In this document: positions 43,094 to 51,433 of the stretch, one piece after another
Layout of the letters: each line of letters opens with the position of its first letter
Numbering within the stretch: the first letter of the stretch is position 1
Assembly: GCF_014145615.1 (NCBI RefSeq)
Contig: NZ_JACIVH010000042.1
Location: forward strand, 248,001-312,000
Reading direction: 5' to 3'
Length of the DNA: 64,000 nucleotides
Origin: Limosilactobacillus balticus
Lineage (GTDB): Bacteria; Bacillota; Bacilli; Lactobacillales; Lactobacillaceae
The notes under the pieces: generated by a model
Database searches by the model: none
Seen by the model: only the letters and a program-made list of their open reading frames with translations
What the model was told of the DNA's origin: nothing
Made by a program: the position numbers and the translations under genes

Positions 43094-43387
43094 ATGACGA
43101 CAATTTTAAATCCACAGGCCATGCAAAAAGTACTTACCCATAGCAAGGAATATGAGCGAGCAATCGGTCTTCTTAATAAACGGTGGGATCCTGATGAACA
43201 GCCGATTTTTCGAAACGTTCTCCAGTCGGCAGATGTTCAATTTGCTCGGCAACTCCAAATTGCTGGCTTAATCAAGGGTAAGGTTGACTTAAGTAATTAC
43301 CAAGGAGTAAATCAATTACTGATGCAACACGACTCCTGGTTTTCAGAAAGTGCACGGAAAACTTTATTAAGTCCTTTTTTAGATTGA
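43094..43387 (+). CDS. Hypothetical 97-residue protein at the end of the AAA+/VWA operon
   Basis: A helical protein (TTILNPQAMQKVLTHSKEYERAIGLLNKRWDPDEQPIF...) with no recognised domain. Start ATG 43094 is three bases after the preceding stop, with GAGGGG as ribosome binding site. Its place in the operon suggests an accessory or target subunit of the AAA+/VWA pair. Confidence 0.65.
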   Translation: MTTILNPQAMQKVLTHSKEYERAIGLLNKRWDPDEQPIFRNVLQSADVQFARQLQIAGLIKGKVDLSNYQGVNQLLMQHDSWFSESARKTLLSPFLD

Positions 43388-43460
43388 AGCAAATTTACAT
43401 GAACTTCTAGTAAGCATAGTATAATAGTAATTAATGTAACCTTTTAAGGAGGTCCTGCAC

Positions 43461-45365
43461 ATGGCAGTGAATAACGAACTAATTAAAGACGACTTATACG
43501 AAGCAGTTAACGGGGAATGGCTAAAGACGGCGAAGATTCCTGATGATAAACCAGCTACCGGGGGGTTCAATGACCTCGTTGATGAGATTGACAAGCAACT
43601 GATGGATGATTTTGATGCCTATGCAGAGGGCAAGGAAAAGTCTGATGATTCTCGTTTTAATGAGATGATTAAGCTATATCGCCTTGCTAAAAAGTTTGAT
43701 TGGCGTAAGAAAGTTGGCCCACAACCGCTTAAACGAATGTTGGCAAGTGTGGAGAATCTTAATTCGTATGAAGATTACCAATCTCAGTGGAAAAACTGGA
43801 TTTTAGCGGGAATGCCTTCACCGATTAGTTTTGATATTGACGCTGACATGAAGAATGCAACTGTTTATGCCTTATTTGCCTCATCTCCATCCCTTATTTT
43901 GCCTGATAAGAGCTACTATGAAGCTGAAAAGCAGGCACAGCACGATCAATTACTCCAACTATGGTCTTCAATGGTTGAAGCCTTGATGGATAAGTTGGGT
44001 TATAGCAAAGAAGAAACAAGAAAAATTATTGATGATGCAATCAAATTCGATGCCCTTCTTGCGCCAAATGTAAAGAGTGCTGAAGAAGCGGCTGATTACA
44101 GTAAGATGTATAATCCACAAACGGTTGCCGAACTAGCTAGTGCGACTGACCAACTTGATATTGCAGCAATAATTAAGCAGTTAGTTGGGGAAGAACCGGC
44201 AAAAGTAATTGTGACAGAACCGGACTACTTTAAGGCCTTGAACAAGATCTTACAAGATAACTTTGAGCTCTTTAAAAACTGGGCATTAATTCGTGTTATT
44301 CGCGAAAATGCTAGTTACCTTGATGATGAAATGCGTGAAATCAATGGACGTTATGGTCGAGCACTTTCTGGAAGCAAGAAACCAGTTAGCCAACGTAAAT
44401 TTGCGTTCTATCTTGCACGTGACATGTTTAGTCAAGTAGCTGGGGATTATTATGGAAAGAAGTATTTTGGCCCGCAAGCTAAGGCAGATGTTCACCATAT
44501 GGTTGAGCAAATGATTAAAGTTTATAAGGGCCGCTTGACTAATAATCAATGGCTTAGCAAGGATACCCGTGATAAGGCTATTCTTAAGCTTGATAAACTA
44601 GGAATTCAAGTCGGGTACCCAGACAAGATCCCTGCTCTCTATGATCAATTTAAGGTTGATGAAGAAGAATCATTGATTGCAAACTTGAATCAATTAACAG
44701 TGACAGCTAATAAAGAGTTATTCAGTCGTTGGAATAAACCTGTTGATCGGATACGGTGGGAAATGAGTGCGGCTACAGTTAATGCTTATTACCATCCATT
44801 TAAGAATATTATTGTATTTCCAGCTGCCATCCTACAAGCACCTTTCTACTCGTTGAAGCAAAGCAGCAGTCAAAATTATGGTGGAATTGGTGCAGTAATT
44901 GCCCATGAAATTTCCCACGCCTTTGATAACAACGGGTCATTATTTGATGAGTTTGGAAATCTTAATAATTGGTGGACAGATGAAGATTCTGCCCACTTTA
45001 AACAACTTGCCCAAAAGATGATTGATGAATTTGATGGGATTCCATTTGCTGGTCAAAAGGTAAATGGGAAGCTTACGGTTTCTGAAAATATTGCCGATGC
45101 AGGAGGCCTCAGTTGCGCACTTGAAGCAGCGAAAACTGAAGCTGACTTCAATGTCCAAGAATTCTTTATTAACTGGGCAACTATTTGGCGAATGAAGGCA
45201 ACGGAACAGTACATGCAATTACTGCTTTCAATTGATGTTCATGCCCCACAAAAACTGCGGGCTAATATTCAAGCAGAAAATCTCGATGATTTCTATACGG
45301 CATTTGATATTAAGCCTGGAGATAAAATGTACCGGGCACCAGAAGATCGGGTTCATATTTGGTAA
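43461..45365 (+). CDS. pepO: M13-family endopeptidase PepO
   Basis: A 634-residue neprilysin-type zinc peptidase of usual length. The zinc site is HEISH (His482 and His486, with Glu483 catalytic) and the third ligand lies in ENIADAGGL. NAYYHPFKNIIVFPAAILQ is the conserved substrate-binding NAY/F motif. No signal peptide, so it is cytoplasmic and digests imported oligopeptides. RBS AAGGAGG precedes ATG. Confidence 0.94.
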   Translation: MAVNNELIKDDLYEAVNGEWLKTAKIPDDKPATGGFNDLVDEIDKQLMDDFDAYAEGKEKSDDSRFNEMIKLYRLAKKFDWRKKVGPQPLKRMLASVENLNSYEDYQSQWKNWILAGMPSPISFDIDADMKNATVYALFASSPSLILPDKSYYEAEKQAQHDQLLQLWSSMVEALMDKLGYSKEETRKIIDDAIKFDALLAPNVKSAEEAADYSKMYNPQTVAELASATDQLDIAAIIKQLVGEEPAKVIVTEPDYFKALNKILQDNFELFKNWALIRVIRENASYLDDEMREINGRYGRALSGSKKPVSQRKFAFYLARDMFSQVAGDYYGKKYFGPQAKADVHHMVEQMIKVYKGRLTNNQWLSKDTRDKAILKLDKLGIQVGYPDKIPALYDQFKVDEEESLIANLNQLTVTANKELFSRWNKPVDRIRWEMSAATVNAYYHPFKNIIVFPAAILQAPFYSLKQSSSQNYGGIGAVIAHEISHAFDNNGSLFDEFGNLNNWWTDEDSAHFKQLAQKMIDEFDGIPFAGQKVNGKLTVSENIADAGGLSCALEAAKTEADFNVQEFFINWATIWRMKATEQYMQLLLSIDVHAPQKLRANIQAENLDDFYTAFDIKPGDKMYRAPEDRVHIW

Positions 45366-45372
45366 ATTAATA

Positions 45373-45410
45373 TTCGCAGAAGGTTGGAATTTTCTCCAGC
45401 CTTTTTGTTT
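45373..45410 (+). terminator. Terminator of pepO
   Basis: AGAAGGTTGGA...TCCAGCCTTTTTG hairpin with T run. Confidence 0.75.
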
Positions 45411-45467
45411 GCTATGATTCTTAGCGTGACAAACTTCGCCTTCTTCGGTAAAGTTTAAGCATAGTTA

Positions 45468-45481
45468 ATTTCCTGGGAAAT
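45468..45481. promoter_or_regulatory. Second copy of the ATTTCCTGGGAAAT palindrome, upstream of the XRE membrane regulator
   Basis: It is identical to the element at 14152-14165 and lies 28 bp upstream of the TTG start of the XRE gene, just before an AT-rich -10-like TTTAAT. This placement is suited to repression. Confidence 0.4.
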
Positions 45482-45508
45482 AAATTTAATTGAAGGTAGG
45501 AGAACTTA

Positions 45509-46144
45509 TTGAAATTTGCCGATAAAATGAAATTATATCGTCGTCAAAAAGGATGGACTCAGCAGGATGTAGCAGAACGATTGTTGATCTCACGTAAAAC
45601 AATTTCTAGTTGGGAAAATGGTCGAAGCTATCCTGATATTTTTATGTTGGTTCAAATAAGTGATCTCTACCATGTTAGTTTGGATGATTTATTACGGGAG
45701 GATCATGAGATGATAAATAACTATAAAGAAGAGCATACAATGAATGCTAAGAAAGATAATACTTTTACTATTTCATATATTATTAATTTTCTTTCATGTA
45801 TTTATTTCTTACTTCAGACAATTGGCTTAGTAAAAACTACTTCTCTTAGTTCAATCTGGCGAGTTGTTTTAGGTGTTATGTTTGGAATAGCATTATTAAA
45901 TGTTTACTATTTGATATCAAAATGTGATTGGAAGAAGTTTAAAGGACAAGAGAAAGTTGGGGTGATAATAACGCTCATTATTATCACTGTCTTATTAATG
46001 AAAATAAGTGATTACCGTTTCAATATTTCTGATAGCTATAATAACGGACGTGATTTTGGGATTGGCTTTGTGACTGCAATTAAAAGTATTGCATTTGTAG
46101 CGTTAATTTGGCTATATCCACAGTTTAAAAAACGAAAGGGTTGA
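45509..46144 (+). CDS. Membrane-anchored XRE-family regulator
   Basis: A 211-residue protein: an HTH domain at residues 1-65 (KMKLYRRQKGWTQQDVAERLLISRKTISSWENGRSYPDI), a linker with a charged stretch, and four membrane segments (about 88-106, 115-137, 150-165, 183-200). The start is TTG 45509, supported by AGGAGA. The layout suggests a sensor-type regulator that responds to membrane conditions. It overlaps or abuts the macrodomain gene, so the two are co-expressed. The regulated genes are unknown. Confidence 0.82.
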   Translation: MKFADKMKLYRRQKGWTQQDVAERLLISRKTISSWENGRSYPDIFMLVQISDLYHVSLDDLLREDHEMINNYKEEHTMNAKKDNTFTISYIINFLSCIYFLLQTIGLVKTTSLSSIWRVVLGVMFGIALLNVYYLISKCDWKKFKGQEKVGVIITLIIITVLLMKISDYRFNISDSYNNGRDFGIGFVTAIKSIAFVALIWLYPQFKKRKG

Positions 46145-46149
46145 TTTTA

Positions 46150-46653
46150 TTGTCAGTAATTAACGTAATCAAAGGAGATATTACCAAAATAAAAGTTGAT
46201 GCAATTGTTAATGCTGCTAATACAACTTTAATGGGTGGCGGTGGTGTCGATGGTGCGATTCATCGAGCGGCTGGTCCAGCTTTATATGGGGCCTGTGAAA
46301 AATTTCATGGATGTCCAACAGGAGAGGCAAGAATAACTGGCGGTTTTAACTTACCAGCTAAGTTTATTATTCACACGCCTGGACCAATTTGGCATGGTGG
46401 TGATAATGGCGAAGATCAATTGTTAGCTAATTCTTATCACAATAGTTTGCTGTTGGCTGATAGATATTTATGTCGGACAATTGCTTTTCCTTCTATCAGT
46501 ACCGGGGTATATGCTTTCCCGCTTGAAAGGGCAGCGAAAATTGCGATTAAGACGATTAAAAATTTTCTTCCGACTGCCAATTATGTTGATCAAGTAACGA
46601 TGGTTTGCTTTGATGATAAAACTTTTGCCGCATATCAATCACAAATTTATTAA
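46150..46653 (+). CDS. Macrodomain protein (O-acetyl-ADP-ribose deacetylase, YmdB-like)
   Basis: A 167-residue single macrodomain: IKGDITKIKVDAIVNAANTTLMGGGGVDGAIHRAAGP is the ligand-binding signature and FPSISTGVYAFPLERAA the second loop. Relatives hydrolyse O-acetyl-ADP-ribose or remove ADP-ribose from macromolecules. TTG 46150 has AAAGGG at 9 nt; a TTG at 46141 overlapping the XRE stop is an alternative. Its tight link to a membrane XRE regulator is uncommon. Confidence 0.88.
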   Translation: MSVINVIKGDITKIKVDAIVNAANTTLMGGGGVDGAIHRAAGPALYGACEKFHGCPTGEARITGGFNLPAKFIIHTPGPIWHGGDNGEDQLLANSYHNSLLLADRYLCRTIAFPSISTGVYAFPLERAAKIAIKTIKNFLPTANYVDQVTMVCFDDKTFAAYQSQIY

Positions 46654-46698
46654 GCTAAATAGTTCAAAACTATTGGAAATTAATTGTTAAACGTTTAT

Positions 46699-46734
46699 AA
46701 TTTTCTGGATTGACTTTTCCGGAAAATTTTTTTG
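46699..46734 (+). terminator. Terminator after the macrodomain gene
   Basis: AATTTTCTGG pairs with CCGGAAAATT (one G-U), followed by TTTTT. Confidence 0.75.
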
Positions 46735-46753
46735 TTTTAAAAGGAGGTTTATT

Positions 46754-47914
46754 ATGAAGCACACAACATTACGATCGTTCACTTTTATTCTTGTTGCATT
46801 TATGCTGGGATGTAATGAATTTATGGTTGTGGGTGTCTTATCAGACATTGCTCGGAGTTACCATGTCCCACTTTCAACAGTTGGTTTTTTGGTGACAGCC
46901 TTTGCAGGAGTCTATGCGATTAGCACGCCAATCATTACCACCTTAACTAGCAATTGGAATCGATATAAGCTTCTTATGCTATTAATGACTATCTTTTTTA
47001 TTGGTAATACTCTAACTGCAATGGCACCAACAATTGGCTGGCTCCTGTTTGCACGAATTATTACTGCTGCCGTCGCTGGAACCATTATTTCACTAATTAA
47101 CTTGTTAGTTAGTATAATTACGCCAATGGACAAGCGGCCAATGGTTCTAGCATGGGTCGGCGCAGGTTTTAGTATTGCGTCGGTCATTGGGGTTCCTCTT
47201 GGTACAACCATTGCAACATTACTTTCTTGGCATGATAGTTTTTGGATTATTTCGGGGTTAACATTAATTGTCTTTGCTTTATTAGCGTGGCTTACTCCTC
47301 GTGATACCCCTCAAGTTAAAGGAAGTATTTTAGAGCAGTTAGCATTATTAAAAGACCACCGTGTTTTATTAGGGATTGGAATCACAGTAGCTGTCTTAAG
47401 TCTTCAGTATACTTTCTATACTTATGTCCGGCCGTTAATTACTACTGTGATGGGCTTTAATTTAACGAGTTTAAATTGGTTACTGCTTCTTTTAGGGGTA
47501 ATGAGTATTATTGGTAATGAAATTGCTGGGATAGTTGCGAGCCACAATGGAGTTCAGAAACTGCCGCTTGTCTTTATTATCATGACAATCTTAAGTCTTG
47601 TTCTTGGGATTGCATTAGGAAATAAGATTACAGGAATGCTTGTTCTAGCAGCCCTTTGCGTCGTTGTAATTATATATGGGACAACTATCCAATTGGTATT
47701 TATTAGTGTAGCAGAAAAAGAATATCCGCAGTCATTAGCTTTAGCAACATCGTTAATTTCGATTTTCGCTAATGTCGGGATTTCACTTGGATCTTTTACG
47801 GCTTCGACTACTGTTAACTTTGCTAATTTAACGATTCTTGGTTATGTAGGGGCCATTTATGGTATTTTAGCGATCGGCTTATCTTTTGCTCTTCGTCGTT
47901 TTTATCGGAAATAA
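46754..47914 (+). CDS. MFS transporter, DHA1/AraJ-like efflux type
   Basis: A 386-residue protein with 12 membrane segments. The N-terminal FMLGCNEFMVVGVLSDIARSYHVPLSTVGFLVTAFAGVYAI is typical for AraJ/PbuE/NepI-type exporters. These move sugars, nucleosides or drugs outward. The loop 2-3 motif is degenerate. RBS AAAGGAGGTT is very strong. Monocistronic between a terminator and the cardiolipin synthase gene. Confidence 0.85.
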   Translation: MKHTTLRSFTFILVAFMLGCNEFMVVGVLSDIARSYHVPLSTVGFLVTAFAGVYAISTPIITTLTSNWNRYKLLMLLMTIFFIGNTLTAMAPTIGWLLFARIITAAVAGTIISLINLLVSIITPMDKRPMVLAWVGAGFSIASVIGVPLGTTIATLLSWHDSFWIISGLTLIVFALLAWLTPRDTPQVKGSILEQLALLKDHRVLLGIGITVAVLSLQYTFYTYVRPLITTVMGFNLTSLNWLLLLLGVMSIIGNEIAGIVASHNGVQKLPLVFIIMTILSLVLGIALGNKITGMLVLAALCVVVIIYGTTIQLVFISVAEKEYPQSLALATSLISIFANVGISLGSFTASTTVNFANLTILGYVGAIYGILAIGLSFALRRFYRK

Positions 47915-47989
47915 TCGCTGAACATGCTGAAAAGTAAGCAAATAATGGCTATAATAAATCAGTAATACTACTAGGGAGATTATTAAATT

Positions 47990-49483
47990 ATGGATATTGT
48001 TTGGACATGGGATGTGGTTCGCCGAATTATTGAAGTCCTATGGTTAATTAACATTGCTTTTGCAGTATGGACAGTTTTCCGCAGTCGTCGGGATATTGCT
48101 TCAACTTGGGCATGGTTATTAGTATTAACTATTTTGCCAGTAGTTGGATTTATCCTATATCTCTTTGTGGGACGACAATTATCCCATGATGAGATATTTA
48201 GTATTCAAGATGAGCAAAAACAATTACGAATCAAATATCTTGAAAAGCAACGAAAACTAAGTGAAGAACATGAATTAATGCCCAAAGGGAGCCGGTTGTC
48301 GCGCGATCGCCAGTTGGTTAACCTTTTTCTGAGTTTGAATGATTCAGTAGTAACCTTTAATAATAAAGTTCACGTATTTATTGATGGGAAAAAGAAGTTT
48401 GATAAGTTAATTGATGATATAAATCATGCAACTGATCATGTATATATTGAATACTATTCCTTTTATGCTGATAATCTAGGGAAGCGAGTGTTGGCAGCCT
48501 TAGAAGATGCGGCAGCTAGGGGAGTAAAAGTCCGTGTTCTCTATGATTTAAGTGGGTCTCATGGAACTACTTTCAAATTTTTTAAGCATTTAGAAGAGCT
48601 GGGCGGAGAAGCTCAAGCATTTATTGCAGCTGCCAAAGCTCATTTTCAAACACCACGTTTAAACTATCATCTTCACCGTAAACTAGCTATTATTGATGGC
48701 AAGATTGGGTACATTGGTGGCTTCAATATCGGTGATCAATATCTTGGTGAAGATCCTAAGTTTGGTTATTGGCGTGATACCCATCTCCGTGTCGTGGGGC
48801 AAGCAACGATGATGATGACAGTTCGTTTTGCGATGGACTGGAATACAACTTGTCGAAAAACTCATAAAAAGAAAATTGATCTTGAAAGCGAGTTTAAGAA
48901 TTTTGAACTAGTTGCACCAGATGGCGACCCAGATGAGGTTCCAATGCAAATTGTATCTTCTGGTCCGGATAATGAAAATTATTCAATTAGACGGGGATAT
49001 GAATCAATTATTAGTTCGGCCCGAAAATATGTCTATATTCAATCGCCATACCTTATTCCAGAAGATTCAGTACTGGAAGCATTAGTAATTGCCGCAAGAA
49101 GTGGGATTGACGTCCGAATTATGATCCCATGTATGCCTGATCACCCGTTTGTTTATCGGGCAACGGAATATTATGCTAAATACCTAGTTAATAATGGGGT
49201 AAAAGTTTACAAGTACAATAATGGCTTTATCCATTCAAAGACGATGGTTAGTGGGAGCAATATTGCTTCTGTTGGTTCAGCAAATATGGATTACCGCAGC
49301 TTTAGACTTAATTTTGAAGTCAATGCATTTGCTTATAATGAAAAATTAACAGCACAGTTAAAGCAAGACTTTGAAAATGACATGAAAAAGAGTACGTTAC
49401 TTACTCCTGAGTATTTTGCTAATCAATCAAAGTGGCGGAAATTCAAGCAATACTTCTCACGGTTGCTTTCACCAATATTATAA
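47990..49483 (+). CDS. cls: Cardiolipin synthase
   Basis: A 497-residue phospholipase D-superfamily enzyme. Two N-terminal membrane segments (about 5-30 and 38-58) precede two HKD motifs: HRKLAIIDGKIGYIGGFNIGDQY and HSKTMVSGSNIASVGSANMDYRSF. It condenses two phosphatidylglycerol molecules to cardiolipin and glycerol in the membrane. RBS AGGGAG precedes ATG. Standard length and motifs. Confidence 0.94.
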   Translation: MDIVWTWDVVRRIIEVLWLINIAFAVWTVFRSRRDIASTWAWLLVLTILPVVGFILYLFVGRQLSHDEIFSIQDEQKQLRIKYLEKQRKLSEEHELMPKGSRLSRDRQLVNLFLSLNDSVVTFNNKVHVFIDGKKKFDKLIDDINHATDHVYIEYYSFYADNLGKRVLAALEDAAARGVKVRVLYDLSGSHGTTFKFFKHLEELGGEAQAFIAAAKAHFQTPRLNYHLHRKLAIIDGKIGYIGGFNIGDQYLGEDPKFGYWRDTHLRVVGQATMMMTVRFAMDWNTTCRKTHKKKIDLESEFKNFELVAPDGDPDEVPMQIVSSGPDNENYSIRRGYESIISSARKYVYIQSPYLIPEDSVLEALVIAARSGIDVRIMIPCMPDHPFVYRATEYYAKYLVNNGVKVYKYNNGFIHSKTMVSGSNIASVGSANMDYRSFRLNFEVNAFAYNEKLTAQLKQDFENDMKKSTLLTPEYFANQSKWRKFKQYFSRLLSPIL

Positions 49484-49484
49484 A

Positions 49485-49526
49485 AATGACTAAGGCTCAG
49501 CAATTGTGCAGCCTTAGTCATTTTTT
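49485..49526. terminator. Bidirectional terminator between cls and the MerR gene
   Basis: AAAATGACTAAGGCT pairs with AGCCTTAGTCATTTTTT. Confidence 0.9.
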
Positions 49527-49527
49527 G

Positions 49528-50232
49528 TTAATAATACTCTTCAATACAATAATTTTTGTGAGAGCACTTATTACATTTAAGGTATCTTGTATTAGGAGTA
49601 TGACGTGCAAAGAGCCACTTTTTAAGCGACACCCTAAACTGATGATAACAATGAGGACAAATATAGCAAGTATGATGATAATAATTTATGGTAATATACC
49701 AGGTTAAAACAACTGTACAAAGAATTCCTAATAATAACCATAGCAAATTTTTTTGATAAAAAAGAAAGCCAAGAATGCTACCCCAAAGAATGAAGTCGAT
49801 AATGCTGCCAATAAGTAATAATTTGATTCGGAACTGTTTTAACTTCTTTACTTTTTTGATCTTGTCAAAAATGCTTTGACTGATATTTTCTGGGAAATCA
49901 TACTGTTTATTTAAAAAATTTTCTAGTTGAGATAGACTAGCTAATTGTTCTGAAGCGTCTTTAATTTCCTGCTTGAGTTTTCTTTGTTGGTTAACAATTA
50001 GGCTTTTTAGGGTATTATTGTCAGGGTCATTAATAATCTGTTGAATATCTTTTAAGCTGAATCCTAGTTGTTTGTAAATTAGAATTTCTTGAAGTTGTTT
50101 AAGGTCATGATCATTATAATGGCGCAATCCGTTTTCAGTCCGTTTAGCATGAAGTAACCCACGGCGATCATAGTATTGGATTGTTCTGATTGAAATATTA
50201 CATTTTTTTGCTAATTGACCAGTCGTATACAT
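49528..50232 (-). CDS. MerR-family regulator with two membrane helices and a C-terminal zinc ribbon
   Basis: A 234-residue protein. Residues 1-70 are a MerR winged helix (YTTGQLAKKCNISIRTIQYYDRRGLL), followed by a dimerisation coiled coil (about 75-130). Two hydrophobic segments (about 137-157 and 162-182) come next, then a cytosolic Cys-rich module with CYICPHC and CNKCSHKNYC, a likely zinc ribbon. The start ATG 50232 has AAAGGAGTGG. The membrane tether and zinc ribbon suggest envelope or metal sensing. Its own promoter has the 19-bp spacer expected for MerR control. Confidence 0.82.
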   Translation of the reverse strand: MYTTGQLAKKCNISIRTIQYYDRRGLLHAKRTENGLRHYNDHDLKQLQEILIYKQLGFSLKDIQQIINDPDNNTLKSLIVNQQRKLKQEIKDASEQLASLSQLENFLNKQYDFPENISQSIFDKIKKVKKLKQFRIKLLLIGSIIDFILWGSILGFLFYQKNLLWLLLGILCTVVLTWYITINYYHHTCYICPHCYHQFRVSLKKWLFARHTPNTRYLKCNKCSHKNYCIEEYY

Positions 50233-50257
50233 ATTGACCACTCCTTTCATACTATTA

Positions 50258-50288
50258 AGTGTAGCTAATGACGTAAGGTCGTGGTCAA
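50258..50288 (-). promoter_or_regulatory. MerR-type promoter with 19-bp spacer
   Basis: TTGACC (50283-50288) and TACACT (50258-50263) on the minus strand are separated by 19 bp. The spacer contains GACCTTACGTCATTAGC, an imperfect dyad. Overlong spacers are the hallmark of promoters twisted into activity by MerR proteins. Confidence 0.6.
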
Positions 50289-50291
50289 TAG

Positions 50292-50455
50292 AAAAAAGGA
50301 AGAGGAGTAGGACTAAACTCACTTGCGAGTTTTTAGTCCCACCCCCGCAAGGATGGCTACGACGCGAAACTAGCCTATTGGGGTATTCTGGACGCGTTGA
50401 TTTATCAACGTTCAGAATACAGCCAGCTACTGCGTTTTGGCAGGTTATACTTTGA
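50292..50455. repeat. Folded intergenic element, probably a dispersed lactobacillus repeat
   Basis: It contains GGACTAAACTC...GAGTTTTTAGTCC (50312-50341), TATTCTG...CAGAATA with inner GTTGA/TCAAC (about 50383-50420) and a GCCA...TGGC hairpin. Its GC-rich CCCACCCCCGCAAGG block is unlike the flanks. It has no ORF. I believe similar GTGGGACTAAAAA-type elements are scattered in lactobacillus genomes, but only one copy is in this window. Confidence 0.45.
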
Positions 50456-50469
50456 AATAGTAAAATAGT

Positions 50470-50502
50470 AAAGAGGTTGGATTATTCCAGTCTCTTTTTA
50501 AT
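50470..50502 (-). terminator. Terminator of the metA-cysK operon
   Basis: AAAGAGACTGGA...TCCAACCTCTTT hairpin; a T run is on the plus side and an AT-rich stretch on the minus side. Confidence 0.55.
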
Positions 50503-50504
50503 TT

Positions 50505-51428
50505 TTAGTAATCAAATAATTCTGTTGAAAGGTAACGGTCACCGCCATCGGGAGCAACAGTAATAACTTGCTTACCCTTACCAAGCTTTTTGGCAACTTC
50601 AATCGCACCTTTGATATTAGCGCCAGCCGAGATACCGACAAGAATTCCTTCTTGATGACCGACTTCGCGTGCCATTGTAATTGCGTCATCGCTCTTAACT
50701 TCAAGGATTTCATCGTAAACATTAGTATCTAGAACTTTGGGGACAAAGCCAGCACTGATACCTTGAATCTTGTGCTTGCCACCCTTTCCTTCTTTTAATA
50801 CTGGAGATTCTACTGGTTCAAGAGCATAAACTTGAACATTAGGATCAGCTTTTTTCAATGCATGACCGACCCCAGTAAGTGTTCCTCCAGTACCAACACC
50901 AGCAACAAATGCGTCAGGAATATCATCACCAAATGCTTCTAGGATTTCTTTTCCCGTAGTTCTTTCGTGAATTGCTGGATTTGCTGGATTATCAAATTGC
51001 ATTGGCATGAAGTAACCTTTTTCCTTAACTAGTTCTTCTGCTTTTGCAATTGCACCCTTCATTCCATCGGCACCAGGAGTAAGAATAAGTTCGGCCCCAT
51101 AACCTTGCATGAGTTTCCGGCGTTCAACACTCATTGTTTCTGGCATGGTGATGACAAGATGGTATCCCTTGGCAGCGGCAACCATTGCTAACCCAACACC
51201 AGTGTTTCCAGAGGTTGGTTCGACAATGGTGCCACCTGCTTGTAATTTACCAGCTTTTTCCGCTTCTTCAATCATGGCAAGGGCAATTCGATCCTTAATT
51301 GACCCACCAGGATTAAAGAATTCAAGTTTTACATAAACGTCTGCTGCATCTTCAGGAACAACGCGATTTAACTTAACAATCGGAGTGTTACCGATTAAAT
51401 TTACGATTGAATTTGTGATTTCTGTCAT
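50505..51428 (-). CDS. cysK: Cysteine synthase (O-acetylserine sulfhydrylase)
   Basis: A 307-residue PLP enzyme. Lys45 in GGSIKDRIA is the PLP Schiff-base lysine, TSGNTG binds the substrate carboxylate and [13 protein letters not shown] the phosphate. It condenses O-acetylserine with sulfide to cysteine. Start ATG 51428 (AAGGAGTAATCAAT upstream) is 5 bp after the metA stop. A cysteine-codon leader peptide precedes the operon. Confidence 0.93.
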   Translation of the reverse strand: MTEITNSIVNLIGNTPIVKLNRVVPEDAADVYVKLEFFNPGGSIKDRIALAMIEEAEKAGKLQAGGTIVEPTSGNTGVGLAMVAAAKGYHLVITMPETMSVERRKLMQGYGAELILTPGADGMKGAIAKAEELVKEKGYFMPMQFDNPANPAIHERTTGKEILEAFGDDIPDAFVAGVGTGGTLTGVGHALKKADPNVQVYALEPVESPVLKEGKGGKHKIQGISAGFVPKVLDTNVYDEILEVKSDDAITMAREVGHQEGILVGISAGANIKGAIEVAKKLGKGKQVITVAPDGGDRYLSTELFDY

Positions 51429-51433
51429 ATTGA

